Below, piece by piece: positions 11,774 through 21,229 of a stretch of 64,000 nt of DNA. A program made the position numbers and the translations under genes. The stretch comes from Acephala macrosclerotiorum (taxonomy: Eukaryota; Ascomycota; Leotiomycetes; Helotiales; Mollisiaceae). Under the pieces are notes generated by a model. It was not told the origin of the DNA, ran no database searches, and saw only the letters and a list, made by a program, of their open reading frames with translations. The stretch covers positions 62,001 through 126,000 of the forward strand of contig MU119258.1 of the NCBI GenBank assembly GCA_014904845.1, given 5' to 3'. Positions within the stretch are counted from its first letter, which is position 1. The number at the start of each line of letters is the position of its first letter.

Positions 11774-12756
11774 TTACTGGATCAGACCCTGCTCCTTCAG
11801 GGCGCTCGCAAACCAGGCCCCCAATTCCGCATCAGTCATCTCCTTCAACCCCAAATCCGCATTCATAGCCTGTCCTCTGAAATCCCCACCATATCCATCC
11901 CCAAAGCAGAACGGCATATAAAACGCAAAATCATGCCCCTTATTACCCTCTGGTGCCGCTTCGTACCTCGCGAACGCATCCTTGGTAAGTTGCTCAACAC
12001 TCAAATCCGTCTCCTTGAACTCCACGCCTCCCATCAACTTGCTCACAAGCTCGGCAACCTTGCGTTCGCTGAGAGCTATTGAGTACACGTAAACAGGCTT
12101 GTTCTTCGTCTTCTCAACATTCTCAGGGAGGAGAGAAGTCGCAACACCTTCACCAATTCGTTCAAGAGTAGACGTAGCGACAATCTTGTTTCCCCCATCA
12201 TGATAAGTGACCGTCTTAGCCTTTGGATTCGGTCCCATCGCACCGCTCAACCACAAAAATGGCACCATAAAAGGCCCATTATTCACACTGCTCCACTCGA
12301 CTTTCCCCTCGTTGGCCAGACCCTCAACATACTTCCTAATTTCGAGTTTATGGAAAATGATGGGGAGTTTTTGAGCTCTCTTGTTCTCGAGATTGGTGCT
12401 GTACTCGGAAGGGATGATGCGTTTTACTCCTGCGTTGATGGCGGCGTTCATCCAGATCTTGTCGGTGACTAGGCGGGGGTTGGGTAGGGCGGAGACGACG
12501 ACATCTTGGCCTTTGAATGCGGTGGTCAGGTCGGACTCGCTGGAGAGGTCGACTTTCAGGCTGTGGGAGGCGCCTTGAGGGACGTTGGTGGAGTCTTTGC
12601 GTTGGATTGCTGTGACGGTGAAGCCTGCTTTGTTGAGGGCTGTGAGGATGCGGGATCCGAGGTTGCCAGTCGCCTGGTGTGTGTTAGTGAGGTCCAAGGT
12701 GATTACATGACAGGCGCACATACACCTAAGAGAGCAATGTTCTTGAATGTAGACAT
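11774..12756 (-). CDS. NmrA-like / isoflavone-reductase-like NAD(P)-binding protein
   Basis: Two exons, 12756-12724 and 12673-11774, encode about 310 aa. The intron (GTATGT donor, CACCAG acceptor) splits the N-terminal dinucleotide-binding motif, which reads NIALLG then ATGNLGSRI when joined, a classic atypical-SDR GxxGxxG loop. VVVSALPNP and AGVKRIIPSEYS follow, as expected in the NmrA/PCBER/phenylcoumaran reductase group. The length is normal. Members are NADPH-dependent reductases or redox-sensing regulators; the substrate cannot be told. It is a cytosolic protein with no signal peptide. A TATA-like element lies about 135 bp upstream. Confidence 0.9.
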
Positions 12757-12890
12757 CTTCTTTGAGATGTCAAAGTCGGGATGTATGAGGCTTGAAGGAT
12801 TGAAGAGATTTTGCTCGATAAGTCTGAAGGAAATTGATGTTTGTGAAAGATGAGTATGAGATCGAACTGTAATGAGAGATTTCCTGTTCC

Positions 12891-12897
12891 TTATATA
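12891..12897 (-). promoter_or_regulatory. TATA-like element of the NmrA-like gene
   Basis: On the minus strand the bases read TATATAA within AGGTATATAAGG, about 135 nt upstream of the ATG at 12756. Confidence 0.45.
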
Positions 12898-13814
12898 CCT
12901 CAACTATATCCCAGTAAAAACTTTAAAATATCAAGAAGCTTAAGACAAACGATGATACGCGTATCTCGGAATCGCTCGACATAGTAGCTCGCACTAGGAG
13001 AAACCCATACTCGAATCCCATCTTCTGGAACATGTTGTCAGGAAATTCTAGTCATCTGATGATTCTCGCGAAAAGTCTGGGGATCGAAAGGTCCGCTCCG
13101 CGCCGGAGACTTTTGAGATGTCTCCGGAGATGACTTAAGCAGGTGCTGTGATTATGAGATATATCGTGACTTCGGCATTAAAGATGGGCGTCTTGAGAGC
13201 GAATACCGAGATGATTAAAATCTCGTGAGATTTTCACTTGAATCTAGAACCGGGTAGTGGCTAGGAGGATTCTTCCAATCACAAAAAGAACAGTTCTGGG
13301 CGGTCCGTGGACATCGCGGCGTTATGGGATTGTGTGGCCAAATGGTTGATACTATTATGTACACACGTAGATCCAAGTATGGAGGACGCAGCAATGATTA
13401 CCAATGCACAAAAGACGAACGAATAAGGAAAGTGAAAAACATGTATAATAAAGCGCTCGCTCAAACACTAGTAGAGGGGCAGAGTGGCAGAATGTCTGAG
13501 GAAATAATCCCTACTTTTCAATAAATCTTGTTGTCCAGAATAACCTTGGTTAACTTAGCCATATGGATCTATAGACGCCTCTGCGTTGTTGCTTCCAAGC
13601 TCATGGAGGAGTTGCGTGGATCAGGGTAGGGAAGGTGTCCTTGAATAGCAGACTTCGGAGAAGCGCTTTGCTTCAGACGCATGTCTTCCACGGTTTCCAT
13701 ATTCACACACTTGCCTCCATATCAAATGCCCATGCAAAGCGGAGTTGTGCCCCATTCCCAAACGCCAATACGCCAACAATGGTACTAGTACTGGACACCC
13801 TAATCTCCGCTTAA
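12898..13814. other. Intergenic, no gene supported
   Basis: This lies upstream of the NmrA-like gene and downstream of the DUF423 gene. Short open frames lack motifs. Around 13104-13130 there is a small imperfect inverted repeat with repeated TCTCCGGAGA-like bases. I see no RNA gene. Confidence 0.35.
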
Positions 13815-14241
13815 TCATCTCGGGAATGGAATCCTCTTCCCAAATGCGAGAGCAGCCCAACCACCAATCAAACACAACCCACCCAATGGTGTAACCGGCC
13901 CCAAAGCCTTAAATCTCTGCGGATCAAGAACAAGCAGGTAGATACTGCCACTGAACATCGTCATGCCGGCAACGAGGAGACCAGATGCGAGGGTATTCTT
14001 GGGAGCGACCGCAGACGTAAGGAGAAGGACACCAGAATGTACGAGCTGTAGCAAATAGCAGTTAGCATACTGGAATAGAGATGAGGAAAGCGGGAGGTAC
14101 TTGATAATGAGCAGCTGTATTCCAGTTCGCGATTCGTGCTGGGTCTGCGATCTTCTTCTTGAGGCCGTGAGCTCCGAAGGCTCCGAATGCGACGGCAGTG
14201 GCCCCGTAGATGCTGCCGATTGTCCAGAATGGAATTGGCAT
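13815..14241 (-). CDS. DUF423 (TMEM256/YgdD-like) small membrane protein
   Basis: Two exons, 14241-14101 and 14045-13815, encode about 123 aa and are joined by a 55-nt GT-AG intron inside AAHYQ/LVHSG. The protein has four hydrophobic segments and the family signature: an N-terminal GSIYGATAVAFGAFGAHGLK, then NWNTAAHYQLVHSG, a central GMTMFSGSIYLLVL and a C-terminal PLGGLCLIGGWAALAF. DUF423/TMEM256 proteins are tiny four-helix membrane proteins of unknown biochemical role, conserved from bacteria to animals. Length and order match the family. Confidence 0.92.
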
Positions 14242-15271
14242 CGTGTTCGAGCGTGTGATTAAGTTCTGGTGGTTGAAATGGGCTTGGTGTGTGGCGATAG
14301 GTACGAAGTTTAGATGGAATCGGCGGGCCTCGAGATGATGTGCTGAGTCAGCGAGAGAGCTTCAGTCGAAATTCAGGCTTCTCTTCTTCTTCTTCTTCTT
14401 CTTCTTCTTCTTCTTCGTCTTCGTCCTTTGATATTTTGCAAATCACAAAGATAATGAGGAATGATTTGCATCCGATTTTAATCTGCGATGCTTCATCGAG
14501 AAGACACTTCTGATGGTGGTTGGAGATCCGCAAGTGCGGGATCATCAGCCTCAACTGCGACAATCTCTCTCATAATGTCTGTACTGCTCTTGTCTGAGCT
14601 GCTTTTCTTGGATATTTGGGATTGAGTGCATTGAACCGACCCAATTTGAACATTTTGCTAGCACAATTTTCTGTTCGTAGCTTGAACAAGGCTGCTAGCG
14701 TCAATATCCGTTCTCATCTGCTAGAGTCGTCGATGTCAGACATGATAATGGGTCGTTCTAGGCGGGGTAGACATCCAAATAGCACAGTTTTCGACAAGAA
14801 GACAACCATGGAGCCATTTTAATGGATCTCCCAAGGACATGGAGATTTCGAAGGAAAATCGGAAAGATGGGCAATATTCCAGGCCCCAATGACGGTGTTT
14901 CCGAGGAATCATGAATTCAATGGACTGCTGCTTGAGTATCACAGATTCATAGAAGCTAGATATCTCAAAACGGTTGCAAAAAACACGCATTGTTCAAGTC
15001 TAGGCTTTTTTATCCCTGCATATCGTACAGTCCACATCAGAAAGAAAACCCATGCTCAAGTCACCACACCATTGCCCCCCCTTTGCCCCTCTGCAAAATT
15101 GCAAATCTTCCCAGTCAGCCAAATCAACGCCTATATTGTGCAATGCTCGGGTTTGTTTCGTTCTCGATCCAAGGTTAAAGGCAAGCCCTGTCCTCGAGAG
15201 TTGTTTGCGAAGCTGTTGATATGTCAGGGATGCTAGAATCAAGAGTGTGGACACGCCATACCCATCTCAAA
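14242..15271. other. Intergenic, with CTT microsatellite
   Basis: No conserved protein is seen on either strand between the DUF423 gene and the GPI-type protein gene. Apart from the trinucleotide repeat at 14383-14416 I see nothing structured. Confidence 0.4.
14383..14416. repeat. (CTT)n microsatellite
   Basis: About eleven uninterrupted CTT units, followed by CGTCTTCGTC, lie about 140 bp upstream of the DUF423 start codon. Confidence 0.9.
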
Positions 15272-15745
15272 TCAAAGCAAAGCAGCAGCACCAACAGCAG
15301 CGCCAATCAATCCACCCATACCAACAACCAAGCTCGGAGCCGCAGCCTTGGAAGTAGAGGTCGAAGCCGCAGACGAGGCGGAAGTTGAAGTAGTAGTCGA
15401 CTCACTAGTCAAGAGCTTCGAGGTAGCAGGATAGGTAGTGGTCGGGACAGAAAGACTAGAGGTGACTGTAGTAGTGTAGTGTTCGGTGCTGGCGGTGCCT
15501 GAATGGGTGATGACCGTGGAGCCAGTCTCGGTCATGGTTTCGACACCAGTGCTGTAGCCGGTAGATTTGTCGCCGATGGAGAGGATGATAGAGGAGGTGC
15601 GGGTTTCGGTGATCTGGATGGTGCTTGAGGTGGAGTCAAGGGCTGCGCCTTCGAAACCGATGAAGCCGAAGGGGTTGTCGATCTGGTTGGCGGCTGTGAC
15701 GATAGTGAGGAGGACGAGCGTGACGGTGAGGATGGAGGTCTTCAT
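15272..15745 (-). CDS. Secreted Ser/Thr-rich, GPI-anchor-type wall protein
   Basis: A single exon encodes 157 aa. It starts with a signal peptide (MKTSILTVTLVLLTIVTAA). A middle region of about 110 residues is more than a third Ser/Thr, suited to O-mannosylation. The end is hydrophobic (SLVVGMGGLIGAAVGAAALL) after a Ser/Ala-rich linker, the normal layout of a GPI attachment signal. There is no catalytic domain and no cysteine pattern. The likely place is plasma membrane or cell wall. Such short wall proteins are fast evolving and no family name can be given. Confidence 0.85.
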   Translation of the reverse strand: MKTSILTVTLVLLTIVTAANQIDNPFGFIGFEGAALDSTSSTIQITETRTSSIILSIGDKSTGYSTGVETMTETGSTVITHSGTASTEHYTTTVTSSLSVPTTTYPATSKLLTSESTTTSTSASSAASTSTSKAAAPSLVVGMGGLIGAAVGAAALL

Positions 15746-17430
15746 TTTCTCGGTTTGTTTGCTTGAGGCTTGCCTAATTCTTCAATGAAGTCTCTCTTGA
15801 AGTTTTGGAAGATGGACGTTGATCGTTATCAAAGTCTTGTCGTTGAGGACATGTCGGTCTTGAAGGTGTGTGTTTATGATCGGAGAGGTCGACGAGACTG
15901 TCATTAAATAGCCTCCGATCTACCGCAGGCGAGTCTATCGGTTGTTATTCAAGGCGCAAACATTCACGTGGATGATTGAAGCTATCTAAAGGTGACGTCC
16001 TCATATCTGTCTAGCCCTTTGACCATCTTAACAAGCCTTATGCCTTTTCCTTTTCAACCTTCCAACATGCTTGCGCCGCACGTACTTCGAGGAGTCAATA
16101 TCAAGTCAAAGGAATGCGCAACGCCATACTTGTTGACTTCTTACTTAATTACTTGAGATGGAGCATAAGTGCAGTACTTGTTCAAGCTTTCAGCAAAGGG
16201 CTATGAGAACCAACTTGAATTCGATGCCTCGTTCCATCCTCGAAACGTACCAGAGATATTTTGATTCGGCGCAACATCTGTGCAAGCAACCTCAATGCCA
16301 GGAAACTCCAACATCTGCTCAATATTTCATAGCTGGAGGTGTCATGTGACACAGTGAGATGACCCATCCAACCCATACGTGCCAATACCTACAGAGATAT
16401 GCACAAGCCGCGCCTATAGAAACATCATTCACAGGAATTGCTGGTCGTGGAATCAATTGGTTATTTGAGCATAACTTCTCTCACCGCCTTTCTTTCTGCA
16501 ACGACAACGATGAGCAACTTCATGACACGATATGGAAGGCCTGTGAATGCCACTTAGTTTCACCCTTGTCTTAACTCTCCGTTCAGAACCGCAAAGTTGT
16601 ACTTCAAATGTCAAAGGTTCTATGATCTAAGAATGTTGGCAAGTCGACATTTGTTTTCTATCAGACTTGAGACGGCTTGCCGTCAAGGGAAAACTTGTTG
16701 CCAATGTCCACTAGTTGGTGTGCTTTCATCTTATATCGGCGTCTCTGAGAAGACTGTTTATGCTCCTATTCGTAAAGGCTGCCCTATTAGCATACACGGA
16801 AAGCCCTCTTCCGCAGACTGATATCAAGTCTAGCACAATGCTCACGAGCCCATTCAGCAAACCAACAGTAGCATTTCCACCAAACATCTCTCTCAAGTCC
16901 TCAACGGAAGCAAATATGCGATTCCTGCATCCATTTTCTGCGGCCGCACATACGTATGCAGCCAAAAGCCAAAAGGAGCATCTCCCGAACTCTTCACTTC
17001 CCCGTATGGACGGCTCGGATGAAAGGTGGGACCAAACCAAACTGTCGGATCCAACATTCTCGTCAGCGCTTACAACGTGAAAGTTTTTCGGGTCCACAAC
17101 CTCGCTCTTGACGTTCGATATTGGATAGAATTGGGATGTGGGGCTCCTGTCAAGGGAGAAGAAGCTGCGATGTGCAGCGTACTAGCCCGCGAGATGGAAG
17201 AGGAAGGAGCGAGACACCCGAATGGTGGAGAGTCAGGGCGATTCTTCGTACGCTGTGATCCTTGTCCGCCATGCGGGAACACGTTTTATTGTGGCATGGG
17301 AACGGATTGGAGAAGTGGGGTGAACCCGACGATCGAGGTGTATGAAATGATGGAGTTCCCTTGGACCTCGACCTCGAGGACTCGATACCGAAGTAATTTT
17401 TTTTATTCACGTTCGCACCGATTCTTGAAT
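15746..17430. other. Intergenic, no gene supported
   Basis: This 1.7-kb stretch lies between two divergent genes. Overlapping open frames of about 120 codons on both strands at 16715-17097 show no motif. A frame from 17026 runs into the methyltransferase start at 17431 without a stop, but it looks like 5' leader, not protein. Confidence 0.4.
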
Positions 17431-19016
17431 ATGGCAGACCCAACGAATCCTCTTCAGATCATCGAGGCAGAGGTAAACACTCCCGAGCTCCGCACTTTGG
17501 ACTTGCAACGCTGACGAATCTTCAGGCTGACGATCACGTCGATGATTTAGATTCTGCCTTGGGAGATGTAGATCGTGAGTTTAAATCAGATCTACAGAGC
17601 TGACTTCGACAGGATGCGACCTTGGCTAGCTCCACGACATCGATTGGATCCAGCATCTTGAAGAACAGAACCGAGAATGGAAGAACATATCATTCATACA
17701 AAGCCGGCAGTGAGCCGCCCTCACATCATCAAACATAAACATTAGCAATTACTGACAGGACACAGAATATATCCTTCCAAACGATGAAGTAAGTGTCTAT
17801 ACCAGGGCCAAAGATCGCAACTGACGAACGGCACAGGGAGAGAATTCCCGCTTAGGTAGTAACATCTGAGCGCATCAAGCTCTTTTCAACTGACTCCAGC
17901 AGATCTGCAACACCACATCTACTCCCTAGCCTACGGTGGCAAACTCTTCCTCTGCCCAATAGACAAGGACTACAAAGTCCATCGAGTCTTGGACGTCGGT
18001 ACAGGGACCGGAATCTGGGCAATTGATTATGCGGATGAACACCCAGAAGCAAAGGTAGATCTTCCAATGCCTCTCACTAGCTCGAAGTCTCCATACTGAC
18101 ACATTCAGGTCTTGGGAATCGACTTGAGTCCCATCCAACCAACATTGTACGTGCTCCTTCCGCAGAAGAACTCACTTCTAATCCTTTTAGTCTTCCTCCC
18201 AACGCAACTTTCGAAATTGATGACATAGAAGAAGAATGGACCTTCACTCAGACCTTCGACTTCATCCACGCCCGCATGCTGACTGGCTCCCTTGCCGATT
18301 GGCCAAAGTTCTTCTCCCAAGCCTTCGCGCATACCTCTCCCGGCGGTTACATCGAACTATCCGACAGCGTCTTCCCCTGCGAATGCGATGACCTTAGTTT
18401 AACCCCCTCCTCAGCCTTGCTAAATTGGTCCATCCTCCTCTTACAAGCAAGCCAGAAAATCGGCCGCGACATCGACAGCGCGAAACTGTATAAAGCACAG
18501 CTGGAAGCAGCTGGGTATGTCGATGTTGTAGAACGCGTGCATTACTGGCCTATGAATCGATGGCCTAAAGATCCGAAGCTCAAGGAACTCGGAATGTGGA
18601 ACTGTGAAAACATGGTTACGGGCCTTTCAGGCTTCTCAATGGCGCTGTTTACGAGAGTCTTGGGTATGTCTGCTGAAGAAGTAGAGGTTTATGTTGTGGA
18701 TGCTAGGAAGGAGATGTACGTATTCCCATACTAATTTGTTGTTTTCTTATATGAGAGCTCCGGAGCTGGGAGCTGTCTTGGGAGCCTGCACGCAAACCGA
18801 TCGTATCGGTTTACTCTCTGTCTCAGCTCTCAAGACACCTCCTAGCTCCAGAGTTCCCTTTCAAATCTTGACTTTTTACAATGCTAATAAGCTGGTAGGA
18901 AGGATACGAAGATTCATGCGAAGTGGCCAATGTGAGTCAGGAATTCAGTGTTTGGAGGCTTGAGTTGGTGGCTGACAGCTAGTAGATACACGGTTTATGG
19001 GCGGAAGCCTTTGTAG
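17431..19016 (+). CDS. LaeA-like class I SAM-dependent methyltransferase
   Basis: Ten exons close in phase to about 333 aa: 17431-17472, 17526-17567, 17613-17709, 17766-17788, 17837-17855, 17903-18054, 18109-18146, 18191-18715, 18899-18931 and 18986-19016. The SAM-binding motif I, RVLDVGTGTGIWAID, is at about 103-116, followed by VLGIDLSPIQPTF, FEIDD and FDFIHARML. The upstream NGRTYHSYKAGKYILPNDE block and the ending KIHAKWPIYTVYGRKPL are typical of the fungal LaeA/TAM-like family. Many members are orphan methyltransferases; LaeA itself modulates secondary metabolism with velvet proteins, but nothing here shows this is the LaeA orthologue. Exons 4 and 5 are only 23 and 19 nt. Intron 8 (18716-18898) is three times longer than the others and holds an inverted repeat. 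The exon 2 donor (17568) is the least certain junction. Confidence 0.9.
18753..18858. repeat. Imperfect 33-bp inverted repeat with nested palindrome, inside an intron
   Basis: Arms 18753-18785 and 18826-18858 pair at 27 of 33 positions by eye. Most mismatches are transitions. Between them AAACCGATCGTATCGGTTT (18794-18812) is a palindrome with a 3-base centre. The whole 106-bp structure sits within intron 8 of the methyltransferase gene. It may be a short MITE or fold-back insertion; no clear target duplication is visible. Confidence 0.75.
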
Positions 19017-19389
19017 AGAAGGAGCGGGGGTGACGTGCCTACGCGGATGGATAAATGTGTAGCGCTGCTGGATGATGAGTGTGGCTTTGGGGTTCGTGGA
19101 TTCGTGAAGATTGAAAGGAGGCGTTCGAGATCGGGGAGGAAATCGCCCGCTTCGCCCCTTACCCCGCCTTCTATTTTGGGACTCGCTTGCCACAGGAAGC
19201 AGTCAGCCGTAAAGTGAGCGTGAAATGAGAAGTGCATGCTGTTAACGAGACATAATGCGAGGAAGATGCACAGTAGTGAGACGAATAAATCATGATCACG
19301 AATTACTTTCTTCCGACTCGTCTAAGAACTAGTCCTTCTCAAATATAGACAAGAAACTTCATCCCGACTCCGTTCCAACAGTTCAGCAT

Positions 19390-21129
19390 CTAGATCTTCT
19401 TCTCCTCGCTAGTGGGAGTTCCAATCTCAGTGTGCTGAACAGTCGCAATCTTGTGATCACCAGCCTCCTCAAGAAGGATAGCTCTGGCCTTCTCCGTTGC
19501 AAGATCACCACCAAGCAATGCCTGCTCGCCATCGAAGAACTTGACAATTTCCTCAAGGGGAGTGTTTCTGGTCTCGATGTAGAAGAAGTAGACAACGACA
19601 AGTTCGATGAACAACCAGACATCGTAAACAATGTAATATTTCCAGCCAAGGGCACCGAGAGCGACGGGGTTGACATATGAGTTGAAGAAGAGAGCGAGAT
19701 CGACGGCCAAGAACATGAGGGTCAATCCCTGAGATTGTTAATATTGTAACTGAGAATAGATCGGAGGAAAGCTTACCTTAGCACGAAGCTTGTATGGAAG
19801 AATCTCGACTGCATAACCAACCAAGAGCCCGGACCAGGCACAGTTGTAGAAGACGTAGTAGATGAAGATGAAGGCGATCTCGGCATTGGCAGCAGAGCTA
19901 ACCTTGGTCTTGACGTACTGAGCAGCGCAAATGGTCCAAACACAGAAGGCTGCGCACATACCCGCAGTAGCGAAGAGGAACAATGGGCGACGACCGAACT
20001 TGTCGATGAAGAAACACATCGTGACGGCGGTAAGGAAGTTAATGATGTTGAGAATACCGTTGATCTCGAGCTGAAGCTTCTGGTTGGTAATACCGGCACC
20101 CTTGAGAACATCGGTCATGTAGTACGACACGAGTCCGTTGCCAGACCATTGTGAGAAGAATCCGAGGGAGATGAGAATGACAAGACGGTGTCGGTTGCCC
20201 TTGGTGCTGAACAATTGAATCCACCCGTTCTGCTCGAACTCCTTCTCGAGCTGAAGAGTTTCTCGGATTTCGCGGTATTCGATTTGGACAAGCTCATCCT
20301 CGATATTGCCTTGGGCGTGTGCCTTGCCGAGGATGTTAAGAGCCTTCTCGTTCTTGCCCTTGGCAATCAAGTAACGCGGAGACTCAGGCACCAACCAGAT
20401 GGCAATCAGTTGAATGCACGAGGGAAGAGCCTGGACCATTGATGGAATTCTCCACGCCCAATGGTTAGGGATTGTGTTAGTTCCTATAATGGTCAGAACA
20501 TTATGGATTATTTAGACTGGTTCAAGCTTACCATATGTCAACCAAGCAGCAACGATACTGCCAAAATACCAGGTACTGTTGTAAATGGTTGTGAAGATGG
20601 CTCGATGTTGGGGATGGCACAATTCTGCAATCAGAAGAGGTGCAGCTCCGTGGGCAATCGCAACTCCAAATCCGATGAGGAAACGAGCAGCGATGAACAT
20701 GGAGATGTTAACACCAACCGATTGTAGAATAACACCAAGGATCATGATGAGGCATCCAGTAATAACACCGGCACGTCTACCAGCGATATCGGCAATATAA
20801 GGAGTGATGGGAAGAGCGACGATGGAACCGACAGACATAATGGCGTTCAAAAGACCTCGAGTGGACGGTCCCGGGTTGTTGAAGGCTGGCAGATATGAGT
20901 AGTTGATTTTCAAAAAAAAAATTTGGATGTACTCACAGCTCTTCCACTGTTCCAAGGCCTGGAGACCGTTCATCATAGATCCATCATAACCGTTGGTAGC
21001 AGAAGTGAGGACAGCAAACATCAAGCAGATGTACATCCACCTTAGATTCTTGTCTTTATACCATGTTATCCTGGGGAACTCTCTCCCTCCAACCTCAAAT
21101 GTCGACTTGCTTGCCGTATAGAAAGGCAT
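19390..21129 (-). CDS. MFS sugar transporter (lactose/hexose permease-like)
   Basis: Four exons, 21129-20937, 20885-20532, 20483-19777 and 19728-19390, give about 530 aa in perfect phase; the introns are 48-51 nt. The protein is a 12-helix sugar porter with the family signatures NGYDGSMMNGL in helix 1, DIAGRRAGV in the first cytoplasmic loop, ARFLIGFGVAIAHGAAPLLI (the R-x-G-x-G motif), PESPRYLI after helix 6, DKFGRRPLFL in the 8-9 loop and ETRNTPLEEI after helix 12. The closest group known to me is the Lac12-like lactose/hexose permeases. It acts at the plasma membrane as a proton symporter (family knowledge). The actual sugar is not predictable. An A-run of 10 sits in the first intron. Confidence 0.95.
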
Positions 21130-21218
21130 CTTGGTGATGTTCTGAGATATTTACCGCTCAAGCAGATGAAGAATATCCTGGAGGCTCTGGGGGAAGGTTG
21201 AAACGGGTGTCTCTCTAG

Positions 21219-21226
21219 ATATATAC
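21219..21226 (-). promoter_or_regulatory. TATA-like element of the sugar transporter gene
   Basis: On the minus strand the bases read GTATATAT, about 90 nt upstream of the ATG at 21129. Confidence 0.45.
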
Positions 21227-21229
21227 TTT

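Noticed and set aside
16715..17097. Overlapping 121- and 123-codon frames on opposite strands
   Set aside because: Neither shows a known domain; mutual shadowing of a stop-poor region is enough to explain both.
17026..17430. N-terminal extension of the methyltransferase
   Set aside because: The frame is open, but family members start close to the MADPTNP site, and the extension has no homology that I recognise.
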